A DNA stretch of 60,744 nt, taken from Pseudomonadota bacterium. GTDB taxonomy: Bacteria; Myxococcota_A; UBA796; SXON01. How positions within the stretch are numbered: position 1 is the first letter of the stretch; each line of letters begins with the position of its first letter. Location of the stretch: assembly GCA_030685065.1 (NCBI GenBank), contig JAUXQH010000066.1, forward strand, positions 1 through 60,744, in the 5' to 3' direction. Position numbers and translations under genes: made by a program. Under the pieces are notes generated by a model that searched no databases, was not told where the DNA came from, and saw only the letters and a program-made list of their open reading frames with translations. This document shows, piece by piece, positions 1 through 8,540 of this stretch.

Positions 1-165
1 GTCGATCTCCCCCCCGAGATGGCGCCGCTGGCGCCGCAACCGCGCCATCTCGGGCCCCAGATCGTCGATCTCCCCCCCGAGATGGCGCCGCTGGCGCCGC
101 GACCGCGCCATCTCGGGCCCCAGATCGTCGATCTCCCCCCCGAGATGGCGCCGCTAGCGCCGAAA
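1..165. repeat. 63-bp tandem repeat, each unit with a 13-bp perfect hairpin
   Basis: Units start at 1, 64 and 127 with an exact 63-bp period. Units 1 and 2 are nearly identical and unit 3 decays after about 25 nt. Within each intact unit a perfect 13-bp inverted repeat (CCCGAGATGGCGC with its complement) occupies 13-25/42-54 and 76-88/105-117; unit 3 keeps only the left arm. The array touches the window edge, so it may continue to the left. It lies downstream of the MopE gene that ends at 275 and could act in termination or as a REP-like element. The function is not known. Confidence 0.85.
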
Positions 166-207
166 TCGCGCCCGGCCGACCGGAGCGCGCCGGGCGCCTC
201 GCCCGGC

Positions 208-231
208 GGTCCCGCCCGCTTCGGGCGGACC
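208..231 (-). terminator. GC hairpin downstream of the MopE/FG-GAP gene
   Basis: A 9-bp stem (GGTCC plus GCCC, with one bulged C) pairs 208-217 with 223-231, 44 nt beyond the stop of the minus-strand gene ending at 275. There is no T-run, so intrinsic termination is uncertain. The stretch 166-274 holds no convincing gene. Confidence 0.25.
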
Positions 232-274
232 GAGGCCGACGGCCGAGCGCGGAGGGGGGCCTTGGGCGCCCATC

Positions 275-2071
275 CTACGGCAGCGCGCCGACGTACACCG
301 TCCCCTCCTGGTACGACCCGAACAGCACGGTGTCCCCGACCATCTCCAGCGCATCGACGCGCTCGATCCCGGGGAGCACGAGCCGCGTCGAGTCCGTGCC
401 GAGCATCCCCGCGCCGGTGAGCGCGCCGGACACGACGTAGGCGCAGACCGCCTCGGCGTCCTCCGAACCACAATCCGCGCCCACGAGCAGGTCGGCGCCG
501 TCTACGCCGGGAAGCGCGAGGGCGACCTCAGCGTTGGCATGCGCACGCTCCCCGCGGAGCACGAGCGTCGCGTTTGTCTGCGCGTACGTCCCGGCGAGGG
601 GGCCGCGCCACACCATCAGGGCGCCCGAGGAGAGCGGTTCGGAGTCGACGTCGGTGTCGCCCGCGAGCGCGAGGTCGAGGTGGCCGTCGCCGTCGAGGTC
701 GGCCGCGACGGGGCTCGCCCAGCTGTCGAACGTCGCGTCCGCATCCGCGGGGCCGGCGTCGGCTACCGTCGTGAACACGTAGACCGCGCCGCTTCCGACG
801 ATGAGGTCGAGGAGCCCGTCGCCGTCGACGTCACCTTGGGCCGCCGTGTCGAACCCGGCGATGTCCAGGCACGCGGCCATGCCGCCGTCGAGCGGACCGA
901 GCCGCAGCTCCGTCTGGCAGTCGCTGCCCGACTCGCCCCCCATCAGCGCGTCGGCGCGTCCGTCGCCGTCGACGTCTCCGGGGGCGCCGACCCCCGCCTT
1001 CGCGGCGATCGACAGGGCGGCGTCGTCGCGGTCGAGGATGCCGGAAACTGGGCCGCGGAAGAGGCGCACCCGCGGATCGGCCCCCACGTCGGCACGGTCC
1101 TCCCACGCCTCGACCAGCAGGTCGCCGAAGCCGTCACCGTCGACATCCCCCAGGGCGGCCACCGGCACCCCACCCACCGCGTCCCCCGCGATCCGCGCCG
1201 TGGCGCGGTAGGTCACCCCGATGATCGGGGTCCCCACCACCCAGACCACGCCGCTGCGCGACCCGACGATCGCCTCTTCGACCCCGTCCCCGTCGAGATC
1301 GCCGGCATCGAGGAACGCGCCCGCCTCCGCGTCGAGGTCCCCCACGAAGCGCCCCGAGAAGGTCAGGTCGACGCAATCGTCCACGCCGCCATCACAGTTG
1401 TCGTCGATGCCATTGGCGCACACCTCGCCGAGGTCCCAATCCACGGCGGCATCGGTGTCGTCGCAATCGCGCCCGCCCCAGGCCGACGCGTCGTCCCCGT
1501 CGCGATCGGCGTCGTAGTCGGAGCGGCCGTCGCAGTCCTGGTCCACGCCGTCGTAGTGCACCTCGGCGGCGCTGGGAGACACGCCGGCATCGGCGTCGTC
1601 GCAGTCAGAACCCAGGAGCACGTACCCCTCGGGCAATGGGCACCCCGGCTGTTCGTCCGCCCAGTCGCCATACCCGTCGCCGTCGGCGTCGCGCCACGCC
1701 CGCACCTCGTCGATCTCTCCGTCGCAGTCGTCGTCCACGCCGTCGCAGACCTCGCTCGCGTGCGGATGGATGTCCCTGCGCCTTTCATCACAATCCCCCG
1801 TCCTGGTCACGCCGTCACACGCGACGATCGGCGCGTCGCCCCAGGTGTCGCCGTCCACGTCCACATAGAACGTGTCGCCGTCGATCGGGTCCTCGTCGAC
1901 CTCGCCGTCGCAGTCGTTGTCCACCCCGTCGCACACCTCGTCGGCGCCGGGGAACGCGGTGCCATCGGCGTCGGCGCAGTCCTCCGACGCATCGACACCG
2001 TCACGATCGGCGTCCCAGGGGAGGGAGACGCCACACCCCCGGCAGCCGGCGAGGAGGAGCGCGAGGAGCAT
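275..2071 (-). CDS. MopE-repeat and FG-GAP propeller lipoprotein
   Basis: A predicted outer-surface lipoprotein of 598 aa. The start at 2071 was chosen because it directly opens a lipoprotein signal (MLLALLLAGC, lipid-modified Cys10); an upstream in-frame ATG at 2122 would bury it. Residues ~20-240 carry four MopE-type Asp/Cys units (for example CDGVDNDCDGEVDE), a motif proposed to bind Ca or other metals. Residues ~255-598 contain about six FG-GAP/VCBS-like blades with D.DGDG calcium loops (DLDGDGVEEAIVG, DVDGDGFGDLLV and others), which predicts an integrin-type beta-propeller. It is the last gene of a minus-strand group with the two small lipoprotein genes upstream. Substrate and partner are unknown; adhesion or metal binding is inference. 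Confidence 0.85.
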   Translation of the reverse strand: MLLALLLAGCRGCGVSLPWDADRDGVDASEDCADADGTAFPGADEVCDGVDNDCDGEVDEDPIDGDTFYVDVDGDTWGDAPIVACDGVTRTGDCDERRRDIHPHASEVCDGVDDDCDGEIDEVRAWRDADGDGYGDWADEQPGCPLPEGYVLLGSDCDDADAGVSPSAAEVHYDGVDQDCDGRSDYDADRDGDDASAWGGRDCDDTDAAVDWDLGEVCANGIDDNCDGGVDDCVDLTFSGRFVGDLDAEAGAFLDAGDLDGDGVEEAIVGSRSGVVWVVGTPIIGVTYRATARIAGDAVGGVPVAALGDVDGDGFGDLLVEAWEDRADVGADPRVRLFRGPVSGILDRDDAALSIAAKAGVGAPGDVDGDGRADALMGGESGSDCQTELRLGPLDGGMAACLDIAGFDTAAQGDVDGDGLLDLIVGSGAVYVFTTVADAGPADADATFDSWASPVAADLDGDGHLDLALAGDTDVDSEPLSSGALMVWRGPLAGTYAQTNATLVLRGERAHANAEVALALPGVDGADLLVGADCGSEDAEAVCAYVVSGALTGAGMLGTDSTRLVLPGIERVDALEMVGDTVLFGSYQEGTVYVGALP

Positions 2072-2131
2072 GGGGGTCCGGAAGGGCGCAATCTTACCGT
2101 GGATTCTCGCCCATCGGCCCATCCCCGCCCA

Positions 2132-2722
2132 TCAGAACGGCGCCTGCCCCCACAACACCGTCTCCCGCGCGCCGTCCGCCGCTTCGACCTCGGCCCGCAG
2201 CTCGATGAGCTGGCCACGGAAATACTCGAGGTGAACGGCCCCGCCGACGCGCGCGCCGTGGGTCCCCGCCGGGAGCACGTCGGCTTCGGCGAGCAGGGAG
2301 TCGACCCGAAACAGCGCGGGCGTTTCACCCCCCGGCACGTTGGTGAGGGTGGCGGGGCCGGAGACCACCACCGCGCCGTCCCCGCTGCTGATCGCGAGCG
2401 TCAGCGGCACGGAGACGATGTCCTCGCAGGCGAGGTCCCCGATCCAGGTGCTGTTCGTGTTGGGGCCCCCGGGCCGGATGATCTCCTCGATGACCTCGGC
2501 GTCCGCGAGCTGCGCCTCGCCCTCGGCCCGCTCCAGCGCCACGTCGAGCGTGTAGACCATGCCAGCCTGGTCGATGGCATCGATGGTGCCCGACCGGACT
2601 CCAAACACGACGTCCTCGATGGAGCCGAACGCGAGCTCCTCGTCGTCCGCGGCTGGGCGGTCGGTGATCTCGCAGTGGTTCTCGGTCAGCCGCGCGCATG
2701 CGAGCAGGAGGAACAGCGTCAT
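2132..2722 (-). CDS. Small predicted lipoprotein, paralogue of the upstream gene
   Basis: A 196-aa protein with a very short signal ending in an LLLAC lipobox (Cys9), so probably membrane-anchored. The body is acidic with alternating beta-type segments and no recognised catalytic motif. It shares its layout with the neighbour at 2719-3306: lipobox, a conserved 'D(D/E)EL(A)..' segment near residue 30, an 'IRPG' segment, a Cys in the middle and a closing 'G..L..A.' region. The start overlaps the upstream stop as ATGA (2719-2722), which indicates translational coupling. Family not recognised. Confidence 0.7.
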   Translation of the reverse strand: MTLFLLLACARLTENHCEITDRPAADDEELAFGSIEDVVFGVRSGTIDAIDQAGMVYTLDVALERAEGEAQLADAEVIEEIIRPGGPNTNSTWIGDLACEDIVSVPLTLAISSGDGAVVVSGPATLTNVPGGETPALFRVDSLLAEADVLPAGTHGARVGGAVHLEYFRGQLIELRAEVEAADGARETVLWGQAPF

Positions 2723-3306
2723 TCCTCCCCCTCGGGCGGGAAGAGGAGCGTCGGGACCGAGGCGTCGCCGAGGCTCACCTGGAAGAGCTCGGGACCGTCG
2801 AACGCGAGGTTGAGCGCGGCGCCGCCGCCGCTCCCGAGGGGGGTGATCAGGCCATCTCCGCCGACCGCTCCGTCGATGGACACGCCGCCCACCCCCTGCG
2901 TCGTGTCGCCCCAGCGCTGATCGGTGGCGTCGGCCTCGCCCGCGATGTCCACGCTGCCGTCGGCCGTGGTGAGGGCGAGCTCGAACGGCACCTCGACGCT
3001 GTCGTCGCAGCTCACGTACATGAGGTTGGTGGAGTCGAACAGCCCGGGCCGGATCACGTCGTGGGATTCCCAGGTCTTGTCGAGAAAGAGGGCCGGAACG
3101 TCCGCGCGCGCCAGCGACAGCTCGGCGCCGACGATCGTGCCGTCACGGAGCGAGACGGGGAAGGTGCGTACGCCCGCGAGATCCGCGGTCAGGTCGCCCA
3201 CGGTGAAGGCGAGATCACCCAGGGCCTCGTCGTCAGCGACCTCGCGCTCGTCGGTGACGCAGTCGAAGTCCTGGTGGACGTGGCAGGCGAGGAGCAGGAG
3301 CAGCAT
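2719..3306 (-). CDS. Small predicted lipoprotein, first of a paralogous pair
   Basis: A 195-aa predicted lipoprotein. The ATG at 3306 is preferred over an in-frame ATG at 3336 because it starts exactly at the signal (MLLLLLAC, Cys8) and has an AGAGGG ribosome-binding site upstream. After the lipobox come a His/Asp-rich stretch (HVHQDFDCVTDERE) and an all-beta-looking domain with an 'IRPG' motif also present in the downstream gene. The two genes overlap by 4 nt. The pair plus the MopE/FG-GAP gene are co-oriented and may form one operon. Function unknown; duplication and divergence within the operon is inferred. Confidence 0.7.
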   Translation of the reverse strand: MLLLLLACHVHQDFDCVTDEREVADDEALGDLAFTVGDLTADLAGVRTFPVSLRDGTIVGAELSLARADVPALFLDKTWESHDVIRPGLFDSTNLMYVSCDDSVEVPFELALTTADGSVDIAGEADATDQRWGDTTQGVGGVSIDGAVGGDGLITPLGSGGGAALNLAFDGPELFQVSLGDASVPTLLFPPEGEE

Positions 3307-3403
3307 GGAGACCCTCTGGGACAGCAGCGTTAGCAAGGCTGGTGCCGCGCGGCCGCCGGCCCCTGATTTTCAGCGTTCGCGCCTTCTTTCTACGCGGGCC
3401 CGA

Positions 3404-4243
3404 TCACGGCCGCCGTCCGGCTCCGGCATGAATGTCGCGGTCGTGGCCGGCCCCGGGATCACCAGCGGAGACCACCAACGGGAACCGCTGTATCAACGCC
3501 TGCGAAGCGAAATACACGATGAAGTTGAGGTAGGCGATGCCGGGATGGTGGCCGTGCCCGAACAGCCAGAATTGGCCGATGAGGGCGTCCGCCACCGTGG
3601 CGAGCACGGCGCCGGCTGCCACGGCCGAGGCCGGGCGCCCAAACGCCAGCACGATCCACAGCGCCACCGGGACCATGAGCGAGATCAGCACGCTGTAGCT
3701 ACCGGTCATGGCCACGACGTACGGGCTGGTGCCCGGCAGCACGATGCTCCCAAATGTGGCAGCCCCGGCCAGCGCCCCCACCCCGAGGGAGCCCCAGCGC
3801 ACCGCGCTCCCCACCCGGTCACGGCAGGCCCGCCACGCCGCGACGATGAACAGCGCATACCCCGGGAGGAAGAACCAGACCGAGTCGGCGAGGTAGCTGT
3901 GCTCGATCACCGTGTCGTAGGCGTAGTGGGAGGCGCCGAAGTTGCGGTTGACCGCGTCGCCGAGCACGCAGAGCACCAGCGATGCGAACACCAGGGTGGA
4001 CACGACGCGCGCGCGCGCGTCGACGCCCGGCAGCGCCCGCACCCAGGAGCGGATGCGCCAGCCGTTCCACAGGAGCGCCGCCAACAGCGCCATCTCCACC
4101 AACGAGAACAGCGTCCTGCCGGGGCCCGCCGCCGGAACGCGCACCCACCCACCCCACGCGGCTCCCTGCAGCGCGACGCAGAGGCCCACGAGCACGGCTG
4201 GCACGAGCGCGAGGCTCGCGGGGGCGGGCGGCGGCGCGCTCAC
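3404..4243 (-). CDS. Polytopic membrane protein, YhhN (lysoplasmalogenase)-like
   Basis: A 279-aa inner-membrane protein with about seven hydrophobic helices. Features that recall the YhhN/TMEM86 family are an internal 'LVLCVLGDAVNR' helix with a Gly-Asp pair and a late helix 'VADALIGQFWLF' followed by 'YFASQALIQ', matching the family's Asp-containing helices and Tyr/Gln-rich final helix. That family cleaves the vinyl-ether bond of lysoplasmalogens, and some Myxococcota make plasmalogens. The match is by eye and weak. The C-terminal ~20 residues (Gly/His/Asp-rich) are probably cytoplasmic. It lies 97 nt upstream of the small lipoprotein pair on the same strand. Confidence 0.6.
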   Translation of the reverse strand: MSAPPPAPASLALVPAVLVGLCVALQGAAWGGWVRVPAAGPGRTLFSLVEMALLAALLWNGWRIRSWVRALPGVDARARVVSTLVFASLVLCVLGDAVNRNFGASHYAYDTVIEHSYLADSVWFFLPGYALFIVAAWRACRDRVGSAVRWGSLGVGALAGAATFGSIVLPGTSPYVVAMTGSYSVLISLMVPVALWIVLAFGRPASAVAAGAVLATVADALIGQFWLFGHGHHPGIAYLNFIVYFASQALIQRFPLVVSAGDPGAGHDRDIHAGAGRRP

Positions 4244-4294
4244 GCTCTCAGCTCGCCTTTAGGAGCGCGGGAGGGCCCACGGGGGCGCGGACGC

Positions 4295-5836
4295 TCACTC
4301 ACACACCCCGGTCCCGTCGATGCAGGAGAAGGTCTCGTGCGAAGTGTACTCGCGGTAGGTCTCCCCTGCGTGCAGACAGATGTCGTCGCCCTGGTTGTCC
4401 TCGGCGTCGGCGCCCCAGTCCGAGTCGGCCGACACGAGGCTGCCGCCCAGGACAAGAGCCCCGCCTCCGCGGGAGGAGGCGTTGTTTCGCGTCACGGTGG
4501 CGCTCTCGAGCCTCAACGCGCCGTCGAGCACATAGAGCCCCGCTCCGTCGTCTGCGCCATTGTCGTCGACGAGGCCCCCGGCCACCACCACCCTGCCGCT
4601 CGATAGGAGGCCGCCGCCCCCCGGCGCCCAGTTCCCGAGGATCACGCTCTCGATGATCTCGCTCTGGCCCACCGCGTCCACGACGTAGACCCCGCCGCCG
4701 AGCGCCGCGGCGGCGTTGTACTCGAGCGTAGACCCTACGATCCGGCCGTCCGTTCCGTAGAACACCGCCCCGCCCCCGTACTCCGCCGTGTTCTCCGCGA
4801 TCCTCGCGCTCCGGACCTGGGCCCCCTCGCCTCCCAGGGCGACGCCTCCGCCATGGGTCGCGGTGTTCGTCCCAAACGTTCCACCCTCGATCCGGCTGCC
4901 GAACACGCACGCGCCTCCGCCCCAGGTCGCGGTGTTGCCGCTCACCACGGTGGCGGTGCCGAGCACGTGAGCCACGGCGTCGACGTACAACCCACCCCCG
5001 TAGGCCGCGAAATTGCGGCTGATCGACACGCCGGTCATCTCGAAATCCTCGACGCTCTCCGCGTAGAGGCCGCCGCCGGAGGACTCCGCGTCGTTGGCGT
5101 CGAAGGTGCTCTCCGCGACCTGGACGGCGGCGGCGCCCCCGACGTACAGCCCCCCTCCGCTCCCCGCGGCGTTCCCCGAGAACGTCGACCGGTCGACGGT
5201 CAGCGAGCCCCCGGCCTGCATCAAGCCGCCCCCGCTCCCGGTCGCGATGTTCCGGGTGAAGGAGGTCCCGTATACGACCATCACGCCGCCGTGGGGGCCG
5301 TAGATGCCCGCGCCGTGGTCGGCGGCGTTGTCCTCGACCGTGCAGCCGTCCAGCGTGAGGGTGTCCGCCTCGATCGCGTCCACGCCGCCGCCATGGAAGG
5401 CCTCGCTGTCCGCCTCGCCGTCCGGGCTCGCGCGCCACGTGCCCGTCCCGCCGCGGATGGTGAGCCCGATCAGGCTCACATCCCCCGCGAGGATCCGGAC
5501 GGTCGCCCCGGCGCCGGCGCCGTCCAGGACCACCTCCGCCTCGTGGGCCGCCACCAGGCTCACGCTGCGCTCGATCGTGAACGGACCCGCCCACGTGCCC
5601 GCGCACACGATGACGACCGCGTCGGCCGGCGCCGCGTCGATCGCGCCCTGGATCGTCTCGTAGGCCACGTCGTCGAGCATCGCCGCGCAAGCGACGATGC
5701 CAGAGTCGGTGATGCCAGAGTCGGTGATGCCCGAGTCGGTCGTGTCGACCGCCGTGTCCTCCGGAGGCTCCGGGTCGGTGCCGGGCTTGGGCACGGCGGT
5801 AGGGGCGCAGGCGGCGAGGAAGCACGCGAAGAGCAT
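4295..5836 (-). CDS. Right-handed beta-helix lipoprotein
   Basis: A 513-aa predicted secreted lipoprotein; the start at 5836 opens the signal MLFACFLAAC. A Pro/Asp/Thr linker contains three exact TDSGI repeats (15-bp DNA repeats near 5700-5745). From residue ~50 to the end, short repeats of about 22-25 residues carry Gly-Gly-Gly turns and Asn ladders (GGGLYV, N.A..GGG), as in right-handed parallel beta-helix and polymorphic outer-membrane-type repeats. The opening 'YETIQGAIDAAPADAVVIVCAGTW' segment, here spanning residues ~60-85, is the usual entry to such helices. No pectate-lyase or other catalytic triad is evident. Surface binding or polysaccharide interaction is inference. Confidence 0.8.
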   Translation of the reverse strand: MLFACFLAACAPTAVPKPGTDPEPPEDTAVDTTDSGITDSGITDSGIVACAAMLDDVAYETIQGAIDAAPADAVVIVCAGTWAGPFTIERSVSLVAAHEAEVVLDGAGAGATVRILAGDVSLIGLTIRGGTGTWRASPDGEADSEAFHGGGVDAIEADTLTLDGCTVEDNAADHGAGIYGPHGGVMVVYGTSFTRNIATGSGGGLMQAGGSLTVDRSTFSGNAAGSGGGLYVGGAAAVQVAESTFDANDAESSGGGLYAESVEDFEMTGVSISRNFAAYGGGLYVDAVAHVLGTATVVSGNTATWGGGACVFGSRIEGGTFGTNTATHGGGVALGGEGAQVRSARIAENTAEYGGGAVFYGTDGRIVGSTLEYNAAAALGGGVYVVDAVGQSEIIESVILGNWAPGGGGLLSSGRVVVAGGLVDDNGADDGAGLYVLDGALRLESATVTRNNASSRGGGALVLGGSLVSADSDWGADAEDNQGDDICLHAGETYREYTSHETFSCIDGTGVCE

Positions 5837-5936
5837 CGCGGAAGCGGGCCGGCAGGACGGTGGGGAGGTGGCGGAAGCGACCGGACGCGGGGCCGCGGAC
5901 GGGAGGGCGAAGCGTCGCATGGGGGCGCTATACCAC

Positions 5937-5951
5937 GCGGCCTTCGGCCGC
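5937..5951 (-). terminator. GCGGCC/GGCCGC hairpin between two lipoprotein genes
   Basis: A perfect 6-bp stem with a 3-nt loop lies 36 nt after the stop of the MopE gene ending at 5987. A TATA-containing sequence follows in the direction of transcription, ahead of the beta-helix gene. It could end the upstream transcript; there is no T-run. Confidence 0.3.
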
Positions 5952-5986
5952 CCTCGCAGGGCTACGGCGCGCTCGCCGCCGCTCCG

Positions 5987-8455
5987 TCAGTACCCCACGA
6001 TGTAGTAGTTGAACTCCTGCCCCGTGTACGTCGAGGGGCTGCCGAAGGTGGTCGGGAGCGCGCTCGAGTACGAGTAGGACCGGTACTTCACCACCTTCGT
6101 GGCATCATCCGCGTAGGTGATGCCGATGCTCGCGGTGGCGCTGTACACCCCCATGATCCAGTAGTCGCCGGCGGGGATCACCGTCGGGGTCACCGGGATC
6201 TCCTCCACGCCGTCCACCACCGGCGTGCCTGGGGTGGAGACCACGAGCGTGCCGGGGTTGCCGTAGACATCGGTGTAGAGCCCCATCTTGACGCTGCCGA
6301 CCGCGGTCTTGCCGATGAGCGCCAGATCGGTCACGGTCATCGTGTCCGGCACGGTGATCAGCGATCCGAGCAGGTAGTTGGCGGCGTGGCTCGACGCGGT
6401 GGCGAACTCCACGTCGTTGCCGATGTGCTCGCTCACCTCGGAGCAGCTGACCTCGGTCGCGTCCGCATCGTCGCAGTCCGATCCCGCGGTGACGCCGCTC
6501 CCGGGGGAGTCGGCGCCGTAGCCGTCCCTATCGGCGTCCGTCATGCACGCCGACGCGGAGTCGAGCGCGGCCGCCCCGGGCCAGGTGTGGGCGGCCGAGG
6601 TGCCGGTGTCGAGGCAATCGCCCCCCACGTCCGCCTCGCCCGCGTCCGCGCAGTCCGTGTCGGCGCTCGCCACGGCGGTGGAGGTGCCGTAGTCATCCCC
6701 GTCCGCGTCGGTCCAGCACGCCTCGGCGCCATCGCAGTTCTGGTCGATCCCATCCGCCACACCCTCGGCCGCGCCGGGGTTGATGGCGGCGGCGCCGTCG
6801 TCACAGTCAGACGCGTTCGACACGTGATCCGCCGGAGCCTCACAGGCGACCTCGCCGACCTCCGGGTCTCCGTAGCCGTCTTCGTCCCCGTCGTGGTACC
6901 AGGTCGATGCGTCCGCGGCCGAAGCCTCGTCTACCGTGCCGTCGCAGTTGTTGTCGGCGCCGTCGCACACCTCGTCCGCGGCCGGGTTGATGGCGGCGGC
7001 GCCGTCGTCGCAGTCGGTCTGGTCGGCGACGTAGTGGAGCGGGGCGGCGCACGCGACGGCGGTGTCCGTCGCCTCGCCGTAGGTGTCCTCGTCGCCGTCG
7101 AAGTACCAGGTCGGCGCGTCGACCGCGGCGTCCTCGTCCACCGCGCCGTCGCAGTCGTTGTCCACGCTGTCGCACAGCTCGGCCGCCGCCGGGTTGACGG
7201 CGGCGGCGCCGTCGTCGCAGTCCGTCGCGTCGGAGACGTAGTGCCTCGGGGCGGCGCACGAGACTGCGGTGTCCGTCGCCTCGCCGTAGGTGTCCTCGTC
7301 GCCGTCGAAGTACCAGGTCGGCGCGTCGACCGCCGTCGCCTCGTCCACCGTGCCGTCGCAGTCGTTGTCGGCGCCGTCGCACCGCTCGGTCGCGTCCGGG
7401 TGGACGGCGCCATCCCGGTCGTCGCAGTCGGTCGCGTCGGCGACGTAGCCCTCCGTCGCGCCGCAGGACTCGGAGGGGGCGGAGAGGTCCCCAAAACCGT
7501 CCCCGTCGACATCGGCGTACAGGGTCGTCGTGACGCCCTCGTCCACGGCGCCGTCGCAGTTGTCGTCCGCACCGTTGCAGGACTCGGCCGCGCCGGGGTG
7601 GGTGGTGGCGATCAGGTCGTCACACTCGGCGCAGGCCGCGTGGCCGTCACCATCGAGGTCGGCGTAGCCGACGGATGCGTCACAATTGTAGTCGTTCGGG
7701 TCGGTGCAGTCGGACTCGTCCGCGCCAGGATTGAAGGCGGAGTCCGCGTCGTCACAGTCCGTTCCATCGAGCACGTAGTCGGCCGGCGCATCGCAGGAAA
7801 CCTGCGCCACGTCGGCGTCCCCGTAGGTGTCGCCGTCGCTGTCGAGGTACCAGGTGCGCGCGTCGACGGCGGTCGCCTCATCCACCGCGCCGTCGCAATT
7901 GTCGTCCACCCCGTTGCAGGACTCGAGCGCCGCCGAGTTCGTGGTGGCGGTGGTGTCGTCGCAGTCGGTGCAGGCCGCAAAACCGTCCGCGTCCGCGTCC
8001 GCGTAGCCCACCGAGCCGTCGCAATTGTAGTCGTTGGGGTCCGTGCAGTCGGGCTCGTCCGCGCCGGGGTGGTACGCGGCGCTCGCGTCGTCACAGTCGG
8101 ACCCATCGGCCACGTGTTCGGGCGGCGCTTCGCACGCGACTTCGGTTACCGCTGGATCCCCGTAGGTGTCCCCGTCGGCGTCGGCATGCCACGTGGACAG
8201 GTCCGCCGCGTCCTCGTCCACCGTGCCGTCGCAGTCGTCGTCCACCGCGTTGCAGAGCTCCGCCGCGCCGACGTACACCGAGGCGTCCCCGTCGTCGCAG
8301 TCGTCATCGCCGCTGTGGCCGTCCCCGTCGGCGTCGACGAACCCGGTGTCGTCCGGCGCGGAGTCGGGGGCGGTGTCGTCGGTGTTGGTGTCCTTGGGGG
8401 GCTCGCCGGGGCAGGCGATCAAAAAGGCGAGGGCGAGCAGGGACAAACAACGCAA
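5987..8455 (-). CDS. MopE-repeat lipoprotein with C-terminal beta domain
   Basis: An 822-aa surface lipoprotein. I chose the TTG at 8455 because it directly opens the signal (MRCLSLLALAFLIAC) and has GGAG upstream. Longer in-frame starts at 8518 (GTG) or 8569 (ATG) would approach or overlap the divergent gene that starts at 8541. After an Asp/Thr/Pro linker come about ten MopE-type units of ~69 residues with the pattern TWY.D.D.D.YG...C..P..YV...DCDD....NP.A.E.CD..DN.CDG.VDE. The last ~140 residues lack the repeats and form a Tyr/Thr-rich, likely beta-sandwich, domain ending in YYIVGY. Two adjacent units share a 68-nt perfect identity (7059-7126 and 7266-7333). Metal binding is established only for some MopE relatives. 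Confidence 0.85.
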   Translation of the reverse strand: MRCLSLLALAFLIACPGEPPKDTNTDDTAPDSAPDDTGFVDADGDGHSGDDDCDDGDASVYVGAAELCNAVDDDCDGTVDEDAADLSTWHADADGDTYGDPAVTEVACEAPPEHVADGSDCDDASAAYHPGADEPDCTDPNDYNCDGSVGYADADADGFAACTDCDDTTATTNSAALESCNGVDDNCDGAVDEATAVDARTWYLDSDGDTYGDADVAQVSCDAPADYVLDGTDCDDADSAFNPGADESDCTDPNDYNCDASVGYADLDGDGHAACAECDDLIATTHPGAAESCNGADDNCDGAVDEGVTTTLYADVDGDGFGDLSAPSESCGATEGYVADATDCDDRDGAVHPDATERCDGADNDCDGTVDEATAVDAPTWYFDGDEDTYGEATDTAVSCAAPRHYVSDATDCDDGAAAVNPAAAELCDSVDNDCDGAVDEDAAVDAPTWYFDGDEDTYGEATDTAVACAAPLHYVADQTDCDDGAAAINPAADEVCDGADNNCDGTVDEASAADASTWYHDGDEDGYGDPEVGEVACEAPADHVSNASDCDDGAAAINPGAAEGVADGIDQNCDGAEACWTDADGDDYGTSTAVASADTDCADAGEADVGGDCLDTGTSAAHTWPGAAALDSASACMTDADRDGYGADSPGSGVTAGSDCDDADATEVSCSEVSEHIGNDVEFATASSHAANYLLGSLITVPDTMTVTDLALIGKTAVGSVKMGLYTDVYGNPGTLVVSTPGTPVVDGVEEIPVTPTVIPAGDYWIMGVYSATASIGITYADDATKVVKYRSYSYSSALPTTFGSPSTYTGQEFNYYIVGY

Positions 8456-8540
8456 GCGGGCTCCGTGGCGAGCGCCCGCGGGACGGCGCGCGGGCCGGAG
8501 AATAGCACTCCGCGGCACCCCCGCGAAGCTACGTTGGCGC

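Noticed and set aside
1..165. CRISPR array
   Set aside because: Whole units are repeated with no unique spacers, the period is exact and there are too few units.
19..420. Plus-strand frame translating the 63-bp repeats as 21-residue repeats
   Set aside because: It stays open only because 63 is divisible by three. No ribosome site, and it runs into the antisense of the MopE gene.
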